NCBI GenBank assembly: GCA_038240875.1 | Contig: JBBRGG010000070.1 | Span: 1 to 14,689 of the forward strand | DNA: 14,689 bases | Direction: 5' to 3' | Origin: JBBRGG01 sp038240875 | Lineage (GTDB): Bacteria; Planctomycetota; Phycisphaerae; Phycisphaerales; UBA1924 | Shown here: positions 1 to 5,275 of the stretch, piece by piece | Layout of the letters: every line of letters begins with the position of its first letter | Position numbering within the stretch: the stretch's first letter is position 1 | The notes under the pieces: model-generated | The model's database searches: none | Told to the model about the DNA's origin: nothing | The model's input: the letters and a program-made list of their open reading frames with translations, nothing else | Program-made: the position numbers and the translations under genes

Positions 1-198
1 AGTCGGCGCGGACACTTCAGTGACAGCAGTGGGAAGTTGTGCCGAGGCTACTGAATTGGCTTGTGCCTGTGGCTTTGCAGCAGTTACGCCAGGCATACCC
101 ATGAACATTCCCATACTCATCGCGAAGGCTATCAACGCAGGCGTGAACGAAGAAGTTAGCACATATTTCTGAGCCAATGTCCACACAAGACGATCCAT
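1..198 (-). CDS. N-terminal part of an exported or membrane-anchored protein (runs off the window)
   Basis: The first 66 codons are open on the minus strand and continue past the left edge. The protein begins MDRLVWTLAQKY, followed by a hydrophobic stretch (about residues 15-38) rich in Ala, Met and Phe. A Pro/Gln/Ala/Ser/Thr-rich segment comes next. This is the pattern of a signal peptide or signal anchor followed by a low-complexity linker. The start at 198 is chosen because GGAGGT lies 4 bases upstream of the ATG. An in-frame ATG at 210 overlaps that ribosome binding site and is less likely. Nothing of the mature domain is visible, so the function cannot be given. It reads away from the tRNA-Ala gene, and a palindrome lies about 80 bases upstream of its start. 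Confidence 0.6.
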   Translation of the reverse strand, partial: MDRLVWTLAQKYVLTSSFTPALIAFAMSMGMFMGMPGVTAAKPQAQANSVASAQLPTAVTEVSAPT

Positions 199-278
199 AC
201 AGACCTCCATCTACTTACAGGTGAATCCTCGTGTCAGATCGCGTGTCGTTTAGCGTTTCAGTCAACGCCTGCCCTACA

Positions 279-296
279 TTGAGAACGAATTCTCAA
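279..296. promoter_or_regulatory. Perfect 7+7 palindrome, possible operator
   Basis: TTGAGAA-CGAA-TTCTCAA is a perfect inverted repeat of 7 bases around a 4-base spacer. It lies about 80 bases upstream of the start codon at 198, so it could be a repressor site for that gene. It loosely resembles Fur/PerR-type boxes (GAGAAT...ATTCTC), but the 4-base centre does not fit a canonical Fur box. It has no T-run, so a terminator is unlikely. Confidence 0.35.
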
Positions 297-524
297 CATG
301 AGCATAGTCATCAAACCCGTGTCTGGCCACACCGACGCACCAGCCTTGCATTTTAAGCGAACTTGCCAGGTTGCACGTGCGTTGGATGCCAACGGCGATC
401 ACTGAGATTTGGACTCCTCAACACCCTTGATAACCACCTTCAAGGCCTACCTCTAAGTCGCCCTCAACTCCAAACCACCAAACCAAGCTGCCCGCAAGCA
501 AGTAGCTCGTAGCGACCGATGGAC

Positions 525-553
525 TCGAATCGGCTTTGGGAGCAGGCTATACT
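525..553 (+). promoter_or_regulatory. Candidate sigma-70-type promoter for tRNA-Ala
   Basis: TATACT at 548-553 is a good -10 element. TCGAAT at 525-530 is a weak -35 at 17-base spacing. The predicted transcript start near 560 would give the tRNA a leader of about 50 bases, which folds into two hairpins (560-577 and 580-595). Confidence 0.35.
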
Positions 554-559
554 TGCCCC

Positions 560-595
560 CGTGACCGCAAGGTCGCGACGCCTGGTTCGCCGGGC
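560..595 (+). other. Two tandem tetraloop hairpins in the tRNA-Ala leader
   Basis: CGTGACC-GCAA-GGTCGCG (560-577) forms a 7-pair stem with one G-U pair and a GNRA loop. Two bases later, GCCTGG-TTCG-CCGGGC (580-595) forms a 6-pair stem with a UUCG loop. Both sit between the predicted transcript start and the tRNA. They may act as processing or folding elements of the precursor. Confidence 0.4.
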
Positions 596-610
596 CAACA
601 ATTTGCAATC

Positions 611-683
611 GGGGCGGTAGCTCAGTTGGTAGAGCGCATCGTTCGCAATGATGAGGTCGCGTGTTCGACTCACGTCCGCTCCA
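611..683 (+). tRNA. tRNA-Ala (anticodon CGC)
   Basis: The cloverleaf is complete over 73 bases. The acceptor stem GGGGCGG pairs with CCGCTCC (one G-U) and discriminator A683. The D arm is GCTC/GAGC. The anticodon stem CATCG/TGATG encloses the loop TTCGCAA with anticodon CGC, which reads GCG alanine codons. The T arm GCGTG/CACGT encloses TTCGACT. The 3' CCA is not encoded. The region downstream is accessory, with a decayed integrase fragment about 160 bases away, so this tRNA is a plausible former integration site. No second copy of its 3' end was seen in the window. Confidence 0.95.
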
Positions 684-841
684 CTTCGGTAACTCTCCTG
701 TTTACAGGCGTTTCTGTATGCCTTTTCCTCTGGGGATTTGCGGCTGTAATGCGTCGCACTTTGAGTAGGTACCAAATTATCACCAGACGCCGCACCATGC
801 AAATCCTTGCTTAGCACTCGCTATCAGTTTTTTTACCTGAT

Positions 842-1110
842 ACATGTTTCCCACAATACCGCATGCACGCGGCTTCTGGGCAGGCTCGCATTACGCTTCG
901 TGGCAAGACGTACTACCGGGATCTCTGAACGACCCGAAGTACGATTTGCGAAGTAATATATTTACATGGAATAATCGTAGTTTTATAAATGTATTGCAGG
1001 GTTGTTCAGTTGCTCCTACCTTGGAAATACAAGTCGCCTGAAAGTGAAGCTGAATACAAACGACTTGCAAGCGAGTAGTTGGCCATCGGATGCCGAACTA
1101 CAAAAACTTA
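842..1110 (+). pseudogene. Decayed N-terminal fragment of a tyrosine recombinase/integrase
   Basis: One frame (codons starting at 857, 860 and so on) reads QYRMHAASGQARITLRGKTYY and then RDL followed by a TGA at 926. The same frame resumes at 1019 with PWKYKSPESEAEYKRLASE, then TAG at 1076, then LAIGCRTTK. Joined, this matches a recalled pattern at the N-terminus of planctomycetal phage-type integrases: a Y-R-x-H-x-x-S-G-Q-A segment, then a G-K-x-Y-Y strand, then S-P-E-S-x-x-x-Y-x-R-L-x-x-E-W. The TAG falls where Trp is expected. About 90 AT-rich bases (926-1018) appear inserted between the two halves without changing frame. No catalytic domain remains, and the IS begins immediately downstream. 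The identity rests on motif resemblance only. Confidence 0.5.
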
Positions 1111-1129
1111 GGGTCATGACTAGCTGAGC
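1110..1129. repeat. Left terminal inverted repeat of the IS1595-type element
   Basis: Perfect 20-base inverted match to 1837-1856 (22 bases if 1108-1109 and 1857-1858 are counted). The transposase stop codon (TAG on the minus strand, 1120-1122) lies inside this repeat. Confidence 0.9.
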
Positions 1130-1803
1130 GGGTTGGTACGGCAGAGTGTAAGCAGGACTTTGTACAGATTTTGGCCACGGTGGTTGAAACGGAACTCGCA
1201 TTCTTTGAGGTGCAAGTAAAAGGTGTTCGGGTTCATTCCTCTGAACCGCGACAGTCGTGTTTTGGCGTATCCCCAGAAGCCTTCGATGCCGTTGATGTGG
1301 TTGCCGCGGATGGTGCGACTACTGAATTCGTTGGCTGAATGATCGACCCGTAAGTGCTTCTTGTAGCCCATGTCAACCAGGCCGTCGTAGCTCTTGAATC
1401 CGTCGGAGTGGATGACGGATCGAAGGTCGACTTTGCCTCGAATCGCGGCCAAAATCGTAGGTTTTGAACAGTCTTCGACGACCTCGGTGTAGACCTTGCC
1501 GTGCCGCTTGCAGATGCCAAAGACGATGGTTTTCTTGCCAGCGCCGCGCCCTGCTTTGCCCTTGACGCGACGTGGGCCGAAGTAACTTTCATCGACTTCA
1601 ACGGTGCCACGGAATGGCCGTTCAAGCTCGCACGCCTGGGCCATGCGTTCGCGCAAACACGTGAGGAAACGGTTGACGCTGTTGCGGTTGAGGCCGGTCA
1701 ACTGCGCGATCTGGACCGCCGTCAGGTCGGCGGCCACGTGACGCAGGAACTTGCGGAAAATAGCCTCTGAAACTCGAGAACGGATGACATAGCGGTTTTG
1801 CAA
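1120..1803 (-). CDS. IS1595 family transposase (IS1016-like)
   Basis: This 227-residue DDE-type transposase catalyses movement of the surrounding IS. The N-terminal part (about 1-60) has a helix-turn-helix pattern (ADLTAVQIAQLTGLNRNSVNRF), and the usual zinc ribbon of larger relatives is absent, as in the IS1016 subgroup. The ISXO2-like catalytic domain shows VEVDESYFG with D71, HSDGFKSYDGL with D134, and NHINGIEGFWGYAK with N171, E174 and K181. The C-terminal block LHLKECEFRFNHR is also typical. The start is TTG at 1803, because an in-frame TAG lies 15 bases upstream and the family N-terminus (NRYxxRSRxSEAxFR) begins right there. No internal stop or frameshift is seen, so it is probably active. 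Its stop codon overlaps the left inverted repeat. Confidence 0.92.
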   Translation of the reverse strand: MQNRYVIRSRVSEAIFRKFLRHVAADLTAVQIAQLTGLNRNSVNRFLTCLRERMAQACELERPFRGTVEVDESYFGPRRVKGKAGRGAGKKTIVFGICKRHGKVYTEVVEDCSKPTILAAIRGKVDLRSVIHSDGFKSYDGLVDMGYKKHLRVDHSANEFSSRTIRGNHINGIEGFWGYAKTRLSRFRGMNPNTFYLHLKECEFRFNHRGQNLYKVLLTLCRTNPLS

Positions 1804-1820
1804 TGTAAGACAAGCCTATC

Positions 1821-1837
1821 CCGGATGGTCCGGATGG
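1821..1837. repeat. Tandem CCGGATGG repeat next to the right IS end
   Basis: CCGGATGG occurs at 1821-1828 and again at 1830-1837, separated by one T. The second copy shares its last base with the right inverted repeat. The left end of the element has no such repeat. Confidence 0.7.
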
Positions 1838-1856
1838 CTCAGCTAGTCATGACCCT
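1837..1856. repeat. Right terminal inverted repeat of the IS1595-type element
   Basis: Perfect inverted match to 1110-1129, reading GCTCAGCTAGTCATGACCCT on the plus strand. It abuts the tandem repeat at 1821-1837 on its inner side. Confidence 0.9.
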
Positions 1857-2097
1857 AAACAATTGCCTCGAGTTGAGCGTGGTTCTAGCTCGTCAGAAGG
1901 CAGACGCTCCAACGCCGGAAGCCAAGCCAAAGCGCCGCAAAAAGTCGTGAGAGTTCGCAGGTCGTTCATAAATATTGCGGCAGAAGAACAAGGCCGCAGC
2001 AATTCACCAGTGGGTTCACGAGTTGGAATGCGCTTCCATGGTGAACGTTGAAGTTCGAGTGCAGGCAGTACAAACGTTAACCACTTTTGCATTAATT

Positions 2098-2103
2098 TAG
2101 AAT
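2098..2103 (+). promoter_or_regulatory. Candidate -10 element for metK
   Basis: TAGAAT matches the -10 consensus at 5 of 6 positions. TTAACC at 2077-2082 could be a -35 but at only 15-base spacing. A transcript starting near 2110 would have a very short leader containing just the AGGAG ribosome binding site. Confidence 0.3.
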
Positions 2104-2111
2104 GCCATTTT

Positions 2112-2116
2112 AGGAG
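2112..2116 (+). promoter_or_regulatory. Ribosome binding site pointing to an ACG start for metK
   Basis: AGGAG is followed by 7 bases and then ACG at 2124-2126, which opens the conserved MetK N-terminus. In the metK frame there is no ATG, GTG or TTG between the upstream TGA (2049-2051) and codon 2124. Confidence 0.6.
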
Positions 2117-2123
2117 TGACAGT

Positions 2124-3233
2124 ACGAGTCAGTTCGTCTTTACCTCTGAGTCCGTCGCTGAGGGCCATCCTGACAAGGTCTGCGATTTCATCGCGGATTC
2201 CATTCTGGATGCTCATCTGGAGCACGATCCTCTCGCGCGTGTGGCGTGCGAGGTACTTGTTAAGTCGGGCCATGTGGTTCTCGCGGGCGAGATTTCCAGC
2301 AATGCCGAGATCAACATCGAGCAGGTAGTTCGCGGCGCCATCCGCACCATCGGATACACCGACCTGGGCGAGCCCTTTAATGCGCACGGTGTCTTGATCG
2401 CAACTCTGCTCACCCGCCAGGTTGCCGAGATCGATGCGGGGGTGTCTCGGGCGACCGATGACGGCTCGCAGCAAGGCGCGGGCGATCAAGGGATCATGTT
2501 TGGTTACGCTACGCGAGAGACGCCAGAATTGATGCCCCTTCCCATCCTTCTAGCCCACCGGTTATCGCGCTGCCTTGCAACGGCAAGACATTCAGGAGAG
2601 GTTTCATGGCTACGCCCGGATGCCAAGACCCAGGTCAGCGTTCATTACGACGGCGACATTCCCACGAAAGTGACCGACGTGCTCGTGTCAACTCAGCACG
2701 CTCCGAGTGTTGACCAAAGCACTATTGCCACGTTCATCCGCGACGTGCTCGTGCCCAGAGCATTAGGATCATGGGCGAGCGACGAGATCCGCTTTTTGAT
2801 CAATCCGTCGGGATCCTTTGTGGAGGGCGGCCCATCCGCCGATGCTGGCGTCACAGGCCGCAAGATCATCGTTGATACCTACGGGGAATTTGCTCGGCAT
2901 GGCGGAGGCGCTTTTAGCGGCAAAGACCACAGCAAGGTTGACCGTAGCGGGGCCTACTTCTGCCGGTACGTAGCGAGGCGGGTTGTTCAGCAAGAACTAG
3001 CACGTCGGGCGGAGATCCAAGTCTCATATGCCATCGGACGAGCGCAGCCAGTCTCGGTGCTTGTGGATACATTCGGGACTGGCGATCCGGCAAAGGCCGC
3101 AGCGTACGTGAAGGACACGTTTGATTTCCGCCCGCAGGCCGTGATCGACCGGTTGAGACTGCGTCGCGCCAACTACCGCGCGACTACAAACTATGGGCAC
3201 TTTGGAAAGCCGGGTCTGACATGGGAGGAGTAA
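2124..3233 (+). CDS. metK: S-adenosylmethionine synthetase, with apparent ACG start codon
   Basis: The enzyme makes S-adenosylmethionine from methionine and ATP in the cytosol. The 369-residue product has all the family signatures: FTSESVAEGHPDK (residues 6-18, with H15, D17 and K18), GAGDQGIMFGYA (from 118), DAKTQV (166-171), TGRKIIVDTYG, the phosphate loop GGGAFSGKDHSKVDRS (from 260), EIQVSYAIG, and a C-terminal YGHFGKPGLTW. Family length is about 380-400, so it is nearly full length. The first canonical in-frame start (GTG 2241) would delete the HPDK active-site segment and give 330 residues. The ACG codon at 2124 sits 7 bases after AGGAG, exactly where Met is expected. Either ACG is used as a start, or ATG has mutated (or been misread) and expression is reduced. 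The gene lies between mobile-element remnants and may be an extra copy. Confidence 0.88.
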   Translation, partial: TSQFVFTSESVAEGHPDKVCDFIADSILDAHLEHDPLARVACEVLVKSGHVVLAGEISSNAEINIEQVVRGAIRTIGYTDLGEPFNAHGVLIATLLTRQVAEIDAGVSRATDDGSQQGAGDQGIMFGYATRETPELMPLPILLAHRLSRCLATARHSGEVSWLRPDAKTQVSVHYDGDIPTKVTDVLVSTQHAPSVDQSTIATFIRDVLVPRALGSWASDEIRFLINPSGSFVEGGPSADAGVTGRKIIVDTYGEFARHGGGAFSGKDHSKVDRSGAYFCRYVARRVVQQELARRAEIQVSYAIGRAQPVSVLVDTFGTGDPAKAAAYVKDTFDFRPQAVIDRLRLRRANYRATTNYGHFGKPGLTWEE

Positions 3234-3540
3234 ACTGGACTACCAATCGCAATTCGTAGTCTGTGGTTGTCTCCACTCTGATAATGAAAATGCGTACGAG
3301 ACAAGCACTCGATGCGAACGCCTTAAATAACTCGAAGACTAAAGATGGCTGAAAACGCCATTGTTTGGAGTGTCCGAACCTAGAACTCAGAGCGATCCGG
3401 TCCGGACTCCTCCATCAATATCGAAACCGAGAGCGCCGAGCCACCGCCCTAAAGTACGTGAGGAGGCGATTTGTCCGCTCAGTCTGTAGAGGACAAGGAC
3501 CTTGTCACCTTTGACGAGGGCGTTGAACCTTAATTATGTG
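3234..3540. other. Gap between metK and the nuclease gene
   Basis: Apart from the minus-strand fragment at 3387-3527, no gene, RNA or clear terminator is seen in this stretch between two convergently oriented genes. Confidence 0.4.
3387..3527 (-). pseudogene. Short coding-like fragment without a start codon
   Basis: A 46-codon open stretch on the minus strand reads FNALVKGDKVLVLYRLSG and then QIASSRTLGRWLGALGFDI before a TGA at 3387-3389. The amino-acid composition and strand-like first half look like real protein, but there is no canonical start, and TAA precedes it nine bases upstream. It lies just downstream of the nuclease gene on the same strand. It is probably the C-terminal scrap of a lost gene; the family is not recognised. 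Confidence 0.3.
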
Positions 3541-4479
3541 TCAGTTTCGAACCAGCCATGCTTTCGGGGGCCGTTTATGCCGCTTTCCTAGCCGAGAGAG
3601 CGGGATTAGCCGCTCCAGCGAACTCCAGAGGCCAGTGGACAGGCCCGTGCTAAATAGGCGGATCAAACAACCGCCGCGATAATCTGCAGCCGGCATTCGT
3701 ACGGTCCTGTCATGGCTGAGACACTCCAATCCGACCACATCCGTTTCCCGAAAGGCGGTCAACTGGAACTTGGCCCGCAGCATCGACGCGTGGTCCAGGC
3801 CCACCTGACGGTCGTAGATCTCATAGGCATCGGCATCGGTGATGACCACGAGCGGGGCACCATTGCGGCTGGCATAGTCGAATGCCTGACGGAGCGCGGA
3901 GTCGCGGTCAGGCTTTGAGCGCAGGGTCGTCTTGACTTCAATGACGAATCGCGGCTTGCCGTCGCCGCTGCGCACCAGCACGTCAATGTGACCGATCTGA
4001 AACACAACTGAAGATGGAGCATGCCCCAGCCGGACCAGCAGATCCTTGACGAGGTACTCCATGTTGCGTTCGGGGAGGCCGCGTGATGATTTGACGCGGT
4101 CGAGATACTCGGAAGCTCCGTCGAACGGCGGGATGATCGTGGGTTCGGTGGGATGAACAGGAGCGGCAACATTGCGGCCAGCGAATGCCAGGGGTTGCCC
4201 CCCAACGGAAGATGATCCGAGCATCGCCAGCCACTGTTCTCGTGCGCCAACGATCAGATCATTGCTGTAGTGAGTGTAGTGGGACGGCTCCTTCACTTTG
4301 GGCACGTACAGCCGGTCCATGGGAGGAAAGCCAGCTCCATTCGATTGAAACACCATTGTCTTGCCGCGAAGTGTGACAACCCAGGCACCTCCTTGGCCGT
4401 AGCCCTCATTCTCAAAGTCCATTTGGCCGCCCTCCTGCTCAACGATTGACCTTATTTCCTCGTATATTCGTCGCTTCAT
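3541..4479 (-). CDS. Orphan PD-(D/E)XK nuclease with a type I restriction HsdR-N-like domain
   Basis: The 312-residue protein has a central nuclease-like module at about 138-225. NMEYLVKDLLVRLG carries a conserved Glu (E141); GHIDVLVRSGDGKPRFVIEVK gives D166, E181 and K183; a helix with Q198 follows, then PLVVITDADAYEIYD. This matches the core of the HSDR_N / type I restriction R-subunit N-terminal family, which cuts DNA. The first 130 residues form a separate domain (GGAWVVTLRGKTMVFQ, then YTHYSNDLIVGAREQWL) that I do not recognise. The last 35 residues are basic and Ser/Leu-rich, possibly a read-through tail. No helicase, methylase or specificity subunit is next to it. The ATG at 4479 has GGAG 7 bases upstream, which lies at the edge of the truncated IS5-type remnant. 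It could be a defence or mobile-element nuclease. Confidence 0.7.
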   Translation of the reverse strand: MKRRIYEEIRSIVEQEGGQMDFENEGYGQGGAWVVTLRGKTMVFQSNGAGFPPMDRLYVPKVKEPSHYTHYSNDLIVGAREQWLAMLGSSSVGGQPLAFAGRNVAAPVHPTEPTIIPPFDGASEYLDRVKSSRGLPERNMEYLVKDLLVRLGHAPSSVVFQIGHIDVLVRSGDGKPRFVIEVKTTLRSKPDRDSALRQAFDYASRNGAPLVVITDADAYEIYDRQVGLDHASMLRAKFQLTAFRETDVVGLECLSHDRTVRMPAADYRGGCLIRLFSTGLSTGLWSSLERLIPLSRLGKRHKRPPKAWLVRN

Positions 4480-4489
4480 GGGGCTGCTC

Positions 4490-5024
4490 CGGTTGCTCGT
4501 TCCGCTCGAGAATAGGCCCGCTCTGACGCCTTGCGGTCGCGTCGATCAACGCCAGCAACATCGTGCCATTGTTGACGTTGGCTGCGTTGAGATCGGTGAC
4601 CAATAGCGTACCTTGCCCGTCGGTCAAAAGGCTGTGTTTACAGCCGAGTTTGCCGCGATCTGTCGGGTTTGGGCCGATTGTGTCGCCCTCCAACCGAACA
4701 CACGCTAGACGAGTCGGCGTCTGCGCGAGACCAATCGATAAGCTCGGCGGTATTAAGCTTGGCCAGGAGTACTTCGTGCAAATTCTGCCACTCGCCGTTG
4801 CGCTGCCATTGGGCTAGGCGCCAGCAGGTCATGCCGCAGCCGCAGCACGTTTCTTGTGGCAGCAACTCTCACAGGATGCAGGTGCAAAGTACGAAAAGAA
4901 TGCTTGTAAGGCAGGCGTAATCAGGCACACGTTTGCGCCCCGGATGCTTGAACCTGCGAGGCTTCTTCGAGATGATCGTTTCGATGATTTCCCGCAATCC
5001 GTCCTGCAGCAGCGGCTTGGCCAT
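4490..5024 (-). pseudogene. Broken IS5 family (IS427-type) transposase
   Basis: On the minus strand the frame starts MAKPLLQDGLREIIE at 5024 and reads KKPRRFKHPGRKRVPD, then LTSILFVLCTCIL, then a stop where the family has Trp (PWEDLP; TGG to TGA), then ELLPQETCCGCGMTCWRLAQWQ and ELIDWSRADADSSSV. Near 4690 the reading shifts by one base into GPNPTDRGKLGCKHSL, then TDLNAANVNNGTMLLALIDA. These are the classic blocks of IS427-group transposases. After LLALIDA the similarity ends, so the C-terminal catalytic part is missing. The remnant therefore has one nonsense change, one frameshift and a 3' truncation. Its truncated end runs into the start region of the nuclease gene. Confidence 0.85.
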
Positions 5025-5275
5025 AGCGTGCCTTCTTGCACGACCAACTCACCGCAAGCTGCATGACATTCCGTGAGAGGCATTAAGGAGCACTCACAGG
5101 TAGGATTTGACAACGCCTCTTACGCGCCTTCTCCCCTCGCTCTACCCGTCTACACTCTGCGTTCCGACGCGACGGTTCGCGTTGGCGCATCCCCCGACGG
5201 GCAGGCCGGTTGTCACCGGTCGCGTCGACGTACGCCCCACTTCCGTGAACACCGGGGCACCCTAGGCAGCATTCG
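5025..5275. other. Region between the IS5-type remnant and the S1-like gene
   Basis: This should contain the outer end of the old IS and the promoter of the S1-like gene. A TTGACA at 5107-5112 lacks a -10 at normal spacing, and TACACT at 5151-5156 lacks a matching -35. No clear inverted repeat partner for the IS end was found. Confidence 0.35.

Larger units (their letters stand above)
199..610. other. Intergenic region between a leftward exported-protein gene and tRNA-Ala
   Basis: No coding region was found that looks real; open frames here are short and lack family features. The stretch holds a palindrome at 279-296, a candidate promoter at 525-553 and two small hairpins at 560-595. Nothing else was recognised. 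Confidence 0.5.
1110..1856 (-). mobile_element. IS1595-family insertion sequence (IS1016-like), apparently intact
   Basis: The element is about 747 bases and is bounded by 20-base perfect inverted repeats at 1110-1129 and 1837-1856. They begin AGGGTCATGACTAGC, and the identity extends two more bases outward to 22. It carries one complete transposase gene on the minus strand. IS1595-family elements usually make 8-base target duplications. Here the flanks AAAAACTT and AAACAATT agree at 6 of 8 positions, so a perfect duplication is not seen. The insertion lies directly after the integrase remnant. Only 53 bases separate the right tip and the transposase start, and these include a tandem CCGGATGG repeat. 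Confidence 0.85.
1857..2123. other. Region between the IS and metK: remnant coding-like tail and metK leader
   Basis: A 29-codon open stretch at 1861-1950 reads NCLELSVVLARQK and then a Pro/Lys/Arg-rich tail ending RRKKS before a TGA. It has the look of a protein C-terminus, perhaps cut from its N-terminus by the IS, but the family is not recognised. The remainder holds no convincing gene. No SAM riboswitch consensus was recognised here. Confidence 0.3.

Noticed and set aside
822..842. TATCAG/CTGATA inverted repeat with T-run as a terminator
   Set aside because: The T-run lies in the loop, not after the stem, and the stem is only six pairs.
1857..2123. SAM riboswitch upstream of metK
   Set aside because: None of the known SAM aptamer consensus pieces were recognised, and the best promoter candidate leaves almost no leader.
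5107..5156. TTGACA as a -35 element for the S1-like gene
   Set aside because: No -10 at 16-18 bases; TACACT is 38 bases away.
611..5275. Attachment-site duplicate of the tRNA-Ala 3' end
   Set aside because: No repeat of the T-arm or acceptor sequence was found elsewhere in the window by eye, so island borders cannot be set.
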